Notes: a model not told the origin generated them from the letters alone. Shown: positions 1 through 9,079, counted from the stretch's first letter. The stretch is DNA of 64,000 nucleotides from CAVQBJ01 sp963819075 (GCA_963819075.1 CAWFUP010000003.1:1-64000), one strand, 5' to 3'. Made by a program: numbers and translations.

Positions 1-173
1 GCGGCCCCTGAGGTCTGCCCGCACGTCGCCATAGACGCCAGCCGGGCAGTCTGCTGTCGGGCGTCCCGAACCCGGCCTGCCGTTCCGCCGACTGCTGCTT
101 GACACCCGACGCCGTGTTTGGTATATACGCACGCATCCAGTACGACATCGTACTGCGTCCGATCGGGAGGAAC

Positions 174-1918
174 ATGAGAGCGGTCTTGAGATCCACGCTG
201 GCGAGCGTGATGCATCGAGCAGTGGGGCACGAGTTGCCCCGCGGAGCCGTATGGCGCGCTGGCTGCAGGCCGCGGCGACGGTGTTAGCCGCAACGGTGGC
301 ACTGGGATGCTGGGCGCCGATCAGCGGAACGCGGCCGTTGGGCCGTACTACAGCGCAAACTTTAACCCGAACCCACTCTCGTACTCGTTCGGGCAGGCGC
401 CGTCGTGGACGACCGACGGGACCGGGAACGTCCTCTCGACTCAGCTGGATACCGAGGGGATAAGTCAGATCTACTCCTCCCATCTCGACGGGACCAGCGC
501 CTCCTGCCTCACCTGCGCGACGGTGCAGGGCCCGAACGGCCTGCCACAGGAGGGCCCGGCGGAACCCGGCCGGGAACTGGATACTCTTCAGTCCTACGGC
601 GAGCAGCCGGCGCACCTCGCAAACCCGGGCTTGGCGGCTACGGCGATGACCTGTACGTGATGCATCCAGACGGCACGGACGTCTACCGGCTGACCACCAA
701 CTCGGACCCGCTCAACGGCTTCCCTCCGGTCCATACCGGGCAATACCCGGCCTGACCGGAACCCCGTACGGCAACTACCACGCATACTGGTCGCCTAACG
801 GCCAGCACATCGTGTGGACGCGCGAAGAGGCCGACTCCCTCGCGGCCGGGGGCGAGAAATGGGAGATGATGGTCGGCGACTTCAAGGTGAACGGCGCCGG
901 CCAGCCGCCGTCGCTCAACAATGTGCAAGTCGTCGGCCGGCCCTATGGGGCTCGAGACCGAGCCTTGGTCGCCCGACGGCGGGGTTCATCTTCTTCGCCT
1001 CCGGCGGTCGCCAGTCCCCTTTCCAGAGCCAGGCGCCCGGGTGGGGCAACAGCCGCATCTACTACATGCGGCTCTACGCGGATGCGGCGCCCGGGACGCC
1101 CCCCGCGACGCCCGACACCCCGCTGGCTTCCCCGGAGGTGACGCTGCTGACCAATCGCCCCGGCCTACACGGAGCAAGCAGTGTTCACTCCCGATGAGCA
1201 GGACGTGATCATGATGACCAACCGGGCAGACCCAGCTAGCTCGTGGACCAACGAGGTCATGAGCGCCGCCCACAACCTCCCATTCGACGAGCTTGACCCG
1301 CTGGACACGGGAGCAACGCAAACGGCGCAGTTCCTCACCGACTTCTCGGAGCCGACGTCCCCCGCACCGCCAGACTTCCATGCGGACCTCTGGATGATCG
1401 ACGGGCAAACAGGAGCGATGAAGCAGCTGACTGGATTGAACCCGGTCATCCCCGAGATGATCCCCGAGTTCTCCTGGAACTCAAACTACACAAAACTGAT
1501 CTGGACCCAGTTCAACCTCAGCCCCATAGCCAGGACGAGCTACACGGCGGCGTTCTCACCCGCCCCCGGCAATCCGGCGCTCCCCACGACGCCCGCGACG
1601 TCCACGCCCTCCTGGATCATCAACGGACTGCCCGGGCAGGGCGAGCCACAGCAGCCACCCAACTGGGCCAACGTCGGCATCCAGCTGCGACCGTCGACAC
1701 AGTCGGGGCCCTTGAACAACATGCCCCAGTCGGTAACCCCACCACCGGCCGGTTCGGCGCTGCCGGCGTTCGGCTCCACCAACCACGATACCCAGACGAT
1801 CCCCCTCGTCACCACCACCTATCTGGCGCCGTGGGAGACCGACCTCACAACCCTCGGCGTCCTGTCATTGCGCCCGTTCCTCGAGATCCAGGGACTGGAC
1901 CGCCTCGGCGACCTCTGA
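174..1918 (+). pseudogene. secreted TolB/WD40-like beta-propeller protein, multiply frameshifted
   Basis: A GGAGG ribosome site at 165-169 precedes ATG 174. A hydrophobic leader is readable in another frame from 251. Propeller-type text such as DLYVMHPDGTDVYRLT, YWSPNGQHIVW, SRIYYMRLYAD and FTPDEQDVIMMTNR continues to the stop at 1918, but the frame changes near 250, 315, 620, 750, 945, 985 and 1155. No stop codons interrupt the correct frame between the switches, so this looks like indels on a well-conserved sequence and not old decay. The intact 3' part could be translated from GTG 1181 (245 aa). The family, secreted TolB-like propellers that read cell-surface or periplasmic signals, is inferred from the DG/PDG and YWSPDG-like repeats. 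No partner gene is adjacent. Confidence 0.55.
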
Positions 1919-2388
1919 CAAATCGCCCATCCGGCGATCTGAGCGGGGCCCAGTCGGCCCCGCTCCGATCCGGTGGACGCCACGGCCGGCGGAGCAGAGA
2001 GGTCCACCGCGCCCCTGGTCTGGATACGAGGACTGGGAGTTGCGGCTCTTGCTTTCCATGCAACGGACAACCTGGGGCCGCTGGGGCAGGACGGGTCTTG
2101 TCGCCCCAAATTCGACCATCCTGCGGGCGCCGTCCGTGCGATCGGTTTCATCATCCTTCCGTCGGGAGTAGCGGCGACCGCCTTGGCGCCGAGGCGCTCG
2201 CCCGGATCGAGTCGGATCTGCGCCGCACCGGACGTCTTCAGTCGCCCAGGCCGAGGCGCCGGCCTGGTGCGGCGCACACGCTCGCTTCGCGACCGGACTG
2301 TGTGCCGAGAGCTTTGTCCCCAAACCTTGTCCCAACCTCCGCAATTCTGAGGTCAGTTGAGCGCAGTTAGACGCGCGTAAAATGGCTT
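1919..2388. other. non-coding stretch, nothing recognised
   Basis: Several open frames cross this stretch on both strands, but none has a ribosome site, a domain motif or a consistent frame. It ends beside the orphan tRNA 3' half, so it could be the worn end of an integrated element. No integrase motif was found. Confidence 0.4.
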
Positions 2389-2419
2389 GTTAGAGCCAAT
2401 AGGCCCTGCATGTAGGCAA

Positions 2420-2461
2420 CTCATAATCCGTCAGACCTGGGTTCAAGTCCCACCCGACCCA
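2420..2461 (+). pseudogene. orphan 3' half of a tRNA, CAT anticodon loop to acceptor
   Basis: A CTCATAA anticodon-type loop (2420-2426, CAT at 2422-2424) is followed by a T arm with loop TTCAAGT (2442-2448) and stem CTGGG/CCCAC, in which four of five pairs form. Next come the 3' acceptor strand CCGACCC (2454-2460) and A 2461. The matching 5' acceptor GGGTCGG and a proper D arm are absent upstream. A D-arm-like GTTAGAGCC lies at 2389-2397 but at the wrong distance. The anticodon stem also does not pair. This is a tRNA-Met-like remnant, the kind of half-gene left at the edge of an element integrated in a tRNA. A tRNA damaged by sequence error is the alternative. Confidence 0.5.
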
Positions 2462-2824
2462 TGGCGTTCCTGCGTGTGGCGATTTGCGAGACTCGCGGTG
2501 GGTCGGCATGCGGACGTCCTTTCAGCGGCTCGCGGTGCTCACGACGGCGGCGAATCGCGTCGCCATCCGAGGCGCCGGCAGCGGCGCCTGCGGTGATGGA
2601 ACGCGCTCGCAATCGACGAGAGGCAATGGCCAGGGCGCAGCCGCCCGGCGCTGTCGCTTGTCGTCTGCAGCGATCGTCTGCTCGACGGTTGCCTGGGCGC
2701 TCACCCCGGATCGCAAAGCAGTAGCCAGAGGCGAGGTGATGCTTCAGTCCACGACCGCCGACCTAGTGGAGCTTTCACGACGGTCAGTCGGGAGGATCAA
2801 TCTCGGCGATGTCGCCGCGCGGGT
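2462..2824. other. intergenic stretch, nothing recognised
   Basis: No open frame here shows a recognisable motif or start signal. The frames that span it are arginine-rich readings typical of non-coding GC-rich DNA. Confidence 0.35.
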
Positions 2825-3130
2825 TCAGGCTCGGGCAGCTGCGGAGCGAGCGATGATGATCTCCCAGTAGGCAACCGCGAGATCCGCTGTCCCAACAACC
2901 AGGAAGAAGGCTGCCCATCCGTAAGTGCCGTAGGAGAGTATGAAAGCGCCAATGCCGGCCGCGACGATGCCACCGGCAATACGCATGACCGCAAAGACGC
3001 GGAGGTGGCGGTACTCCCATGGGATGATCAGGCGTTGCAAGCCGGATCGCGGGGGAGATGCCCACCACTCGCGCAGACGTTTCGCGGCGGTGTTGTGGTT
3101 GGGTGGGTTCATCGGGGGCGTCCCGCTCAT
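2825..3130 (-). CDS. small two-helix membrane protein (101 aa)
   Basis: The chosen ATG at 3130 overlaps the TGA of the upstream 55-aa gene as ATGA, which fixes the start. A longer frame open to 3985 is low-complexity and not supported. The N-terminal ~45 residues are hydrophilic with a WEYRHLR motif, followed by two hydrophobic segments at about residues 46-66 and 70-88 and a short basic tail. This suggests an inner-membrane protein with both ends on one side. I do not recognise the family, but the coupling to the 55-aa membrane protein suggests the two act together. Confidence 0.7.
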   Translation of the reverse strand: MSGTPPMNPPNHNTAAKRLREWWASPPRSGLQRLIIPWEYRHLRVFAVMRIAGGIVAAGIGAFILSYGTYGWAAFFLVVGTADLAVAYWEIIIARSAAARA

Positions 3131-3294
3131 GCTCGCTTCAGGAACCTCAAACCAAACGCCGCGAATACCAGAACAATCCCGACGTTTACCATCAGGCGGT
3201 CCCAGAACCGATGCCGGAAGAACAAGACGTCCACACCGACCACGACGGCTACCAGCGCGAGCACGTAAAGCACGACGCCTGTCTGCCGTCCCAT
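3127..3294 (-). CDS. very small two-helix membrane protein (55 aa)
   Basis: ATG at 3294 opens a 55-codon frame that ends in TGA at 3129-3127. The protein starts MGRQTGVVLYVLAL, has two hydrophobic helices (about residues 5-24 and 35-50) separated by the charged link FFRHRFWDR, and ends in LRFLKRA. Its TGA overlaps the ATG of the next gene (ATGA), so translation of the pair is probably coupled. The helix-charged loop-helix pattern and sensible codon use argue for a real gene. Similar short proteins occur in actinobacteria without known function, as far as I recall. Confidence 0.7.
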   Translation of the reverse strand: MGRQTGVVLYVLALVAVVVGVDVLFFRHRFWDRLMVNVGIVLVFAAFGLRFLKRA

Positions 3295-4068
3295 CGTTCC
3301 ACTCTACCGCGGCATCGGCCGCGCGGCGGCTGTCTTGGTCTTGCAGCTGGCGAGGAGCGGTACCAACCAGCGCTTGGATTCTGCGCCCTGGTTTGATGTC
3401 GGCACGGGCGTCCGGGCTCGAAGCCTCCTTTGGCAGTTGGCGGATCGGAAGCGGTCGTTCTTGATGAGCTCCGGAGCGGCGGCGATGCGGCTGTCTTGGC
3501 AGCGAGCGCGGGGGACCGACCGGTAGCGATTCGCCCCTCGTCCGGCCGCGGGTGGCGGCAGCGCCGCGCGCGCGCCAGTGGTGCGCAGTGTGGGCGTCGT
3601 CCGCGAACGTGTGGGCGCCGTTAGGGCGAGGCGTCGCCGGCGCGGCATCGTCGCCAGGCTGCCGGTTTCGAGGTGGGTAGTACTTGAGATGGATTCCGGG
3701 TCTGACCTTGTGGGAGGCGGTCCGCGAGCGGGTGGAGTACGTTCGATGCGTGAGCCGAATCGAACAGCTCGCCCGCACACGAAGGACAGGAGGAAGATCG
3801 GCAGGATGCGCTTTCCCCGGATCGGAAGCCGCCTGGCCGGCCCAGCGTTCGACATCGACCAATACGCCCGCGAAGCCGTCACGATCTTCGGCCGAGCAAC
3901 GTGTGTGACCGGGGCTTGAAGCCCGACCCCCGAGCGGCTCGCCACTCAAGTGCCCGACCGTGGGCAGGAGCGCCCGAGCAGTCATCCGCGAGATCGCGGA
4001 TTCCGAAACCAGCGCGCCGATACTCCGCCCAGCGGCCTTTGAGGATCCCGAACTGCGCTGACGTCGCG
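3295..4068. other. no recognisable gene
   Basis: Long open frames exist on the minus strand (to 3945 and 3985), but their products are arginine/proline-rich, lack any hydrophobic core or motif and overlap each other. I see no promoter, RNA or repeat I can support. The stretch may hold a decayed gene. Confidence 0.35.
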
Positions 4069-4254
4069 CTACCGGCCTGAGCCGGCCGCCAAGATGCGGC
4101 GGAGCAAGTACAAATCAAGGACCAGGGGGACGACAAACACCAGGCCCCACCAACGTCCCGTGGCGCAGAGCACAACCACGACGACGACGATCCAAACGGC
4201 CAGCAGCAGCCGGACCACCAGCGATGACTTCCGGTGTCGCAGATCCCAGTTCAT
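4069..4254 (-). CDS. small membrane protein (61 aa), two helices
   Basis: The frame starts with ATG at 4254. The product begins MNWDLRHRKS, followed by one very hydrophobic valine-rich helix (residues 13-30), a short WW turn, a second helix (37-51) and the basic tail LRRILAAGSGR. The longer frame up to 4494 is arginine-rich and unsupported, so the start was placed just before the charged-then-hydrophobic pattern. There is no obvious Shine-Dalgarno site. The family is unknown. It lies in a region of broken genes, so it may be one of the few intact survivors there. Confidence 0.5.
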   Translation of the reverse strand: MNWDLRHRKSSLVVRLLLAVWIVVVVVVLCATGRWWGLVFVVPLVLDLYLLRRILAAGSGR

Positions 4255-4369
4255 TGTTGCCGGACAGTACTCCCGGCCGCCCTCTCTGGCATCGTGCGTT
4301 GAGACGCTCAAGATCAGGTTATCCGCGCGATCGCTCTTCCGTAGCGGTCCAGCCGACGACCTGAAGATC

Positions 4370-4680
4370 CTAATCGTAGAAGCGGTCACCCGGCACCGCC
4401 CAAGCGCGTAACTCCTTTGCCACGCGGGCGATGGCCCCCGACCCGGGACCTCCAAGCGCGCTCGAGACCTCTTTCGAGGGCAGCGAGTGATCACACGTCA
4501 AGGTGCACTGCATCGGCCGGGGGCGGCTCGTAGCACCACTCGAATCTGGTCTTCGACAGCGACGTTGTCGCGGCAGGCAGCGAACTCGAAGCGAGTGTAC
4601 TGCGTGAGCGGTGCACTCACGATCCGACCCCGCTCGATCACGCGATAGGCGCGCTCGCCACTGAGCCACTGGGCACTGCG
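4370..4680 (-). pseudogene. broken small gene of unknown family
   Basis: Two protein-like fragments lie end to end on the minus strand in different frames. The first (about 4680-4503) contains YRVIERGRIVSAPLTQYTR and FEFAACRD. The second (about 4510-4370) contains DHSLPSKEVSSALGGPGSGA and ends AVPGDRFYD. Codon use and composition look genuine, unlike the surrounding arginine-rich shadows, but no ATG precedes the first part and a stop sits between the parts. I read it as one gene with a frameshift and a lost start. I do not recognise the family. Confidence 0.35.
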
Positions 4681-4691
4681 TCACTTCTTAG

Positions 4692-4827
4692 TCAGGGCGC
4701 CGGCGCTCCGCCTGCCGCCGCGTAGGAGGCGATGTCCCCGCCGAGCGTGCCCTGCGCGTCGTACTGGCCTATGTGAACGTAGACGACCTTGCCGGCATGG
4801 TCGATGAACACCGTCGTCGGCCATGGC
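4692..4827 (-). pseudogene. C-terminal fragment of a TlpA/thioredoxin-like protein
   Basis: The frame ending at TGA 4694-4692 reads PWPTTVFIDHAGKVVYVHIG and continues to the stop. PTTVFID-x-x-G-K-V is the cis-proline strand and turn of the thioredoxin fold as seen in TlpA/ResA redox proteins. The N-terminal two thirds, including the CxxC redox site, is missing upstream, where the DNA reads as nothing recognisable. No start codon serves this piece, so it is a remnant. Confidence 0.55.
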
Positions 4828-4979
4828 GCTCCGCGAGGCGTTCACCGGTTCAGTAGTCCGCCGCTCTCGATTACGGTGCGACAACGACGCGCACGTCGCG
4901 CGCTCGGAGCGATACTGGCTCCCAAGCGGCGTTGCCGAACACGTTCGTCACTCCAGAGCTGAGCCGAAGGAGAGCCCAC

Positions 4980-5432
4980 ATGAACCTCGAAACCGACCGT
5001 TCCAGCGGCGCGGCAGCCGTGGCAGCCGCGATCGGCTTCGCCGGCATCGCGATCTTCGAGGTTGCCCTGGCCGCCGGCGCCCCCTTGGGCCGCGCCGCCT
5101 GGGGTGGTGCTCACGCCCAGCTCTCGACGGCAGAGCGAATCAGCAGCGCAGTGGCGGTCGTCGTATGGATCGCGGCCGCCCTGATCGTGCTCGGCCGCGC
5201 GGGCCTCTGGTCAACCGGGAAGCACGCAGCGCTTTATCGACGGGGAACGTGGCTGCTCGTCGCCATCAACGCGATTGCCGCGCTCATGAACTTCGCGTCG
5301 CACAGCCGCTGGGAGAACCTCATCTTCGGACCGACGGCGCTGGCGTTGGTAGTCCTGTGCACGATCGTCGCACGCGGCGCGCCGATTGGCTCGCCGCGCG
5401 GGTCCAACAACGCCGCTCGGGCGCTTCCCTGA
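4980..5432 (+). CDS. four-helix integral membrane protein (150 aa)
   Basis: AAGGAGAG (4967-4974) sits five bases before ATG 4980 and decides the start over an in-frame ATG at 4932. The N-terminus (MNLETDRSSG) is short and hydrophilic. Hydrophobic segments follow at about residues 12-35, 52-73, 85-103 and 112-131, with a WxN/SRWENLIFGP motif before the last helix. The tail is short and polar. The family is not recognised. It looks like the small four-helix DUF proteins found next to envelope genes. The downstream 5669-6052 gene encodes a similar-sized membrane protein, but the two do not share motifs. Confidence 0.75.
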   Translation: MNLETDRSSGAAAVAAAIGFAGIAIFEVALAAGAPLGRAAWGGAHAQLSTAERISSAVAVVVWIAAALIVLGRAGLWSTGKHAALYRRGTWLLVAINAIAALMNFASHSRWENLIFGPTALALVVLCTIVARGAPIGSPRGSNNAARALP

Positions 5433-5668
5433 GGCCATCGCGGTCATCGTGAGGCCACTGTGCTAGTCGCGGCGCTCATCGGCTTCACCGCCTTGGTGCT
5501 GATTGCGCGGTCGCGAGCACCTCGCTCCGACCGAGCAGTCGCGGCGTCCCTCGGGGACCTCTCGTCCGGCGATCAAAGCGACCGTGCCGGTCTGCGCATG
5601 CGTAGTCGACCCCGCCGATGGCCGAGGACATATCGGATGGCGCCACGATTCAGCGGTGCGACGCTCGG

Positions 5669-6052
5669 ATGGTGGCAACTGTCGATGTGATTGCGTACGC
5701 GGCCTCAGCGATCCTCATCGCGTGGGGGGCTGCGCATCTCGCGCCGACGCGGGGCGTGGCCGCGTCGTTTGGTCCGATATCGCTCGACAATCGGCGCATC
5801 CTGGTCATGGAATGGATCGCCGAGGGGATCACGCACATTTCGATTGGCGTGCTTGTCATACTCGCGACCGCGATCGACGGAGCCGCCGACGCGACGACTC
5901 AGCTGCTCTACATCGTCTCAGCCGCGGTCCTCGCGGTCCTCGCTGCCCTCACGGCCGTAACGGGGGCGCGTACGTCAGTCATTTGGTTTCGGATCTGCCC
6001 GTTCGTGCTGACGAGTGTGGCAGCACTGTTGCTGGTGGCGACCTTCGTGTAG
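5669..6052 (+). CDS. four-helix integral membrane protein (127 aa)
   Basis: The open frame gives four hydrophobic segments. A central amphipathic motif, RRILVMEWIAEGITHI, follows the first helix and the stretch AWGAAHLAPT. I chose ATG 5669 because it starts just before the first helix. ATG 5618, 17 codons upstream, is possible, but neither has a clear ribosome site. The MEWIAEG signature recurs in small uncharacterised bacterial membrane proteins, to my knowledge, with no assigned function. It ends only 11 bases before a run of 22 G. Confidence 0.65.
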   Translation: MVATVDVIAYAASAILIAWGAAHLAPTRGVAASFGPISLDNRRILVMEWIAEGITHISIGVLVILATAIDGAADATTQLLYIVSAAVLAVLAALTAVTGARTSVIWFRICPFVLTSVAALLLVATFV

Positions 6053-6063
6053 CGCACGCGAGC

Positions 6064-6085
6064 GGGGGGGGGGGGGGGGGGGGGG
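6064..6085 (+). repeat. 22-base poly-G homopolymer
   Basis: An uninterrupted run of 22 G lies in the non-coding gap between a membrane protein gene and the UbiB-like kinase gene. Runs this long are rare even in GC-rich genomes and are typical of an assembly join or sequencer poly-G artefact. A slippery contingency tract is the biological alternative. Confidence 0.9.
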
Positions 6086-6342
6086 ACGAGTCACGCGCGG
6101 CCCCCACATGGGCCTGTTTCGCGTCGAGCTGGCCTCCCGCGAGGACGCCCGAGAGGGCATAGAGGGCATTCGCCCGCCCACGTGCAGGTGTTCGGGTCGA
6201 AAGCAGTTGGGCCGATCGCATCGGCGTCGAGCGATTTGAGATGAGCTCTCCGCGGCGAGCGAGCGAGTGCTCTTGGATCGTGGCCGGCGCGCGTGCGCGG
6301 TTCCGGCTTTCCGATGCGCCCGCCTGCTTGACTGATACGTCG

Positions 6343-7779
6343 ATGAACAGCGAAGCCGAGGAGCCGCCGCCCGAGGCGGGAAAGCTGCCGACCGGGCGGA
6401 TCGCGCGGACCGCCCGGGTCGGCGGGCTCGTGACCGGCCAGGGCCTGCGCTGGGCGGGCATGCGGACGGCCAATCGCATCCGCTCGCCGGAGCGCGCGGC
6501 CGCCGCGCAGAACGAGCGCACCGGCGCGCTCGTAAGCCAGCTCGTCGAGCAGCTTGGTCACATGCGCGGGGCGGCGATGAAGGTCGGGCAGGTGCTCTCG
6601 ATGGTCGAGTTCGACGGTCTCCCCGAGGATCAGCGCGACGCGCTGCAAGCGAAGCTCGCCGAGCTCCGCGACGACGTCCCCCCGGTCCCGTTCGCGAAGC
6701 TCGAGCGGCTGATGCGAGACGAGCTCGGCGGACCCCTCGGCCGCGTCTTCTCCGAGTTCGACGAGCGCGCGTTCGCCGCGGCGTCGATCGGCCAGGTCCA
6801 TCGAGCGACGACGCTCGACGGCGATGATGTCGTCGTCAAGGTCCAGTACCCGGGGGTCGCGGAGGCGGTCGACACCGACCTGCGCAACGCGATGCTGCTG
6901 CTGCCGTTGGTCAAGCGGCTCGCGCCGAGCCTCGACGCGACGGCGCTCGCCTCGGAGCTGCGCGAGCGGATCGTTGAGGAGCTCGACTACGAGCTCGAGG
7001 CGCAGAACCAGCGGCGGATCGAGCGGCTGCACCGCGGCCACCCGTTCATCTCCGTGCCCGCAGTCGATACCGACCTCTCGACGCGCCGGGTGCTTGTGTC
7101 CGAGTACATCGAGGGCGAGCGGTTCGAGGCGGTTCGCCGGCTCGACCCGCCGCAGCGCGACAGCTATGGGGAGATCGTCTTCCGGTTCTACTTCGGCGTG
7201 CTGTACCGCGACCGGATCGCGCTGGGCGACCCGCATCCCGGCAACTACCTGCTGCGTCCGGACGGCCGCGTCGGCTTCCTCGACTACGGGCTGCTGCGCG
7301 ATGTCAGTACCGCGCGCGCCGACGCCGAGCGCGGGATCGCGCGCGCTGTCCGTGCCGGCGATGCCGCTGCGCTGAAGTCCGCGCTGGTGGCGGGCGCGTA
7401 TCTGGCCTCCGACCGGGAGGCGCTAGTCGACGACGAGCTGGTGCTGGAGCTGATGCGGCGGGCGACGCGGTGGTACGCGATCCCCGGTGAGCGGCGCTTC
7501 TCCGGCGAGCGAGACCGTCGCGGCCGCGAACGCCGGCCGGTGGACGGGGAGCGTCAGGCCGAGGTCAAGGACCAGCTGAGCCAGTTCAGGCTACCGGCCG
7601 AGACGATCATGATCCGGCGGATGCACGCGATCGTCGCCGTCGTGCTCGGTCAGCTCCGCGCCGGTGCCGATTGGGGCGCGATCGCCGCCGAGTACCTGCA
7701 CGGCGAGCGGGCCGCGACGCCGCTTGGCGAGGCGGAGGCGGAATACTCCACGCGGCGCGGTCGACTCACCCGGACCTGA
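6343..7779 (+). CDS. ABC1/UbiB/AarF-family atypical protein kinase-like protein (478 aa)
   Basis: The kinase-like core carries the family signatures in order: KVGQ at residues 80-83 (the N-terminal KxGQ inhibitory motif), AAASIGQVH (145-153, the Ala-rich loop that replaces the Gly loop), the ATP lysine in VVVKVQYP (166), EELDYE (212-217), GDPHPGN (295-301, catalytic loop) and FLDYG (312-316, in the DFG position). ATG 6343 was chosen because the upstream extension to 6241 is not family-like. Relatives support isoprenoid quinone synthesis or lipid homeostasis. The gene stands alone, so its pathway cannot be read from context. Confidence 0.9.
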   Translation: MNSEAEEPPPEAGKLPTGRIARTARVGGLVTGQGLRWAGMRTANRIRSPERAAAAQNERTGALVSQLVEQLGHMRGAAMKVGQVLSMVEFDGLPEDQRDALQAKLAELRDDVPPVPFAKLERLMRDELGGPLGRVFSEFDERAFAAASIGQVHRATTLDGDDVVVKVQYPGVAEAVDTDLRNAMLLLPLVKRLAPSLDATALASELRERIVEELDYELEAQNQRRIERLHRGHPFISVPAVDTDLSTRRVLVSEYIEGERFEAVRRLDPPQRDSYGEIVFRFYFGVLYRDRIALGDPHPGNYLLRPDGRVGFLDYGLLRDVSTARADAERGIARAVRAGDAAALKSALVAGAYLASDREALVDDELVLELMRRATRWYAIPGERRFSGERDRRGRERRPVDGERQAEVKDQLSQFRLPAETIMIRRMHAIVAVVLGQLRAGADWGAIAAEYLHGERAATPLGEAEAEYSTRRGRLTRT

Positions 7780-8013
7780 GCGTCGTTCGCGCCTCCGAGA
7801 CCGAGAGCCCTCGTGTCGGCGCGCATACCGGGACTGTCGCCGCCGTCGCGGCGAGATGCACGTCAAATGTCCAAAGCAGGGCTGTGGCCGGAGCCCGCCG
7901 GCGTCCAGCGGCTTCCGTGACTGCTTTACGCCTCGTCTCGATGCAGAGATACGGTCGGTCGCGCCCAGCCACTCACCGCCTCGGTCAAACCCGGGGCGGT
8001 TCAGTCTGGCCGT

Positions 8014-8479
8014 TCAGCTCGGCGCGCCGTCGAGCCGCTCGGCGAGTTCGACGATCAGGCCTTCGGGTCCGCGGACGTAGCAGAGGAGGAACGTGTTCTC
8101 GTAGTCGACGATCTCCCCAACCGTTTCCCAGCCGGCCTCTCGGACGCGGTCGACGACGCCACGCACGTCGTCGACCTTGAAGGCCGCATGCCGGAGCCCA
8201 GGACGGTTCGCGGCCGGCGCCTGCTCCTGAGCGCCGGCGGAACGCGAGCGGAAGCGCACCACCTCGAACATGTCGGTCCCGTCGGGGACGCGAGCCATCA
8301 CGATCTCGACGGTCACGTTCTCGAGACCAATGATCCGATCGATCCACTCCCCGCTGAACATCCCGGGTTCGCCGCAGTTGAAGCCGAGCAGCGCAAGAAA
8401 CCGGACCGTCTCGTCGAGGTCCTCGACGACAAAGTCCGATGTGGACGAAGTTGGTGATACCGGGGCGTTGGCTGTCCAT
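8014..8479 (-). pseudogene. VOC-family (glyoxalase/dioxygenase fold) protein, one frameshift
   Basis: The N-terminal part MDSQRPGITNFVHI starts at ATG 8479. One extra base near 8436-8440 then shifts the frame, after which DFVVEDLDETVRFLALLGF and GEWIDRIIGLENVTVEIV read on to the stop at 8014. Removing one base gives about 154 residues, the usual length. The two beta-alpha-beta-beta-beta halves are visible, and the C-terminal half ends with the metal-site-like glutamate in PEGLIVELAE. Substrate unknown. The length is 3n+1, like the other broken genes here, so the break is probably a sequence error. Confidence 0.7.
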
Positions 8480-8533
8480 TGAGGTCAAACGACCTGCTCG
8501 AGAATACGCGCGGCGGTCCTGTGGTGATTAGCG

Positions 8534-9079
8534 TCAGGCGGGAGATGAACGCCCCTTGCACGTCGCTTCATGGACCTCCTGGGTAAGGGTGCTCAGTCGC
8601 TCGCTGAGCGTATGGATCTGCTCGGTGAGGTCGGTGTTCTTGGTGAGCAAGTCGTTCTGGAACTGTGCCAGCTCGTCCCTGTGCTTTGCTGCGGCTTCCT
8701 CGTTGGCCTTGTCGGTCCTGGTCTGTGCCTTCTGGGCGATGATGACCAGCGCTCCCGTGTAGAACGCAACGCCGGAGAAAATCAGGTTCAGCAGGATCCA
8801 CGGCTCGGGGTCGAACTGGCCGCCGTGTTCCACCGCCTTGATCGTGGTGCTGGCGTAGTGCACCGCGCCGTTCGCGAAAATCCAGCCCAGGATGATCAGC
8901 GAGCCGATGAGGACGAACTGCACGGTGCCCATGCCCGAAGCGACATTCTCGGCCACGCGCTCCATAAAGCTGCTCCCACCGGCGTAAGGAGACGGGTGCT
9001 TGCCGTCCTGTTGGTAGTGCGTGTGGTGACGCAGAGGATCGGTCACGTCCGGTGTCTCCTGCTCGTGCGCCGCCGCCAT
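8534..9079 (-). CDS. DUF1003-family membrane protein (181 aa)
   Basis: After a hydrophilic N-terminus (~35 residues, histidine-rich), the protein has the DUF1003 core: AENVASGMGTVQFVLIG leads into helix one, and FDPEPWILLNLIFSGVAFYTG leads into helix two. Next comes the conserved amphipathic stretch AQKAQTRTDKANEEA. The last ~60 residues form a long coiled coil (QIHTLSERLSTLTQEV). ATG 9079 has GAGGAC about eight bases upstream. The family's function is unknown. The N-F-D-P-x-P-x-L/I-L-N-L pattern makes the assignment firm. Confidence 0.88.
   Translation of the reverse strand: MAAAHEQETPDVTDPLRHHTHYQQDGKHPSPYAGGSSFMERVAENVASGMGTVQFVLIGSLIILGWIFANGAVHYASTTIKAVEHGGQFDPEPWILLNLIFSGVAFYTGALVIIAQKAQTRTDKANEEAAAKHRDELAQFQNDLLTKNTDLTEQIHTLSERLSTLTQEVHEATCKGRSSPA

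Noticed and set aside
2389..2461. A complete, functional tRNA gene
   Set aside because: The 5' acceptor strand and D arm are absent, the anticodon stem does not pair and one T-stem pair fails.
3304..3985. Long minus-strand frames (213 and 386 codons) as genes
   Set aside because: Only the last 101 codons of the longer frame look like protein. The rest is Arg/Pro-rich with no start signal.
6091..7236. A 381-codon minus-strand frame under the UbiB-like kinase gene
   Set aside because: It mirrors the codon structure of the plus-strand gene and has no start signal or fold pattern.
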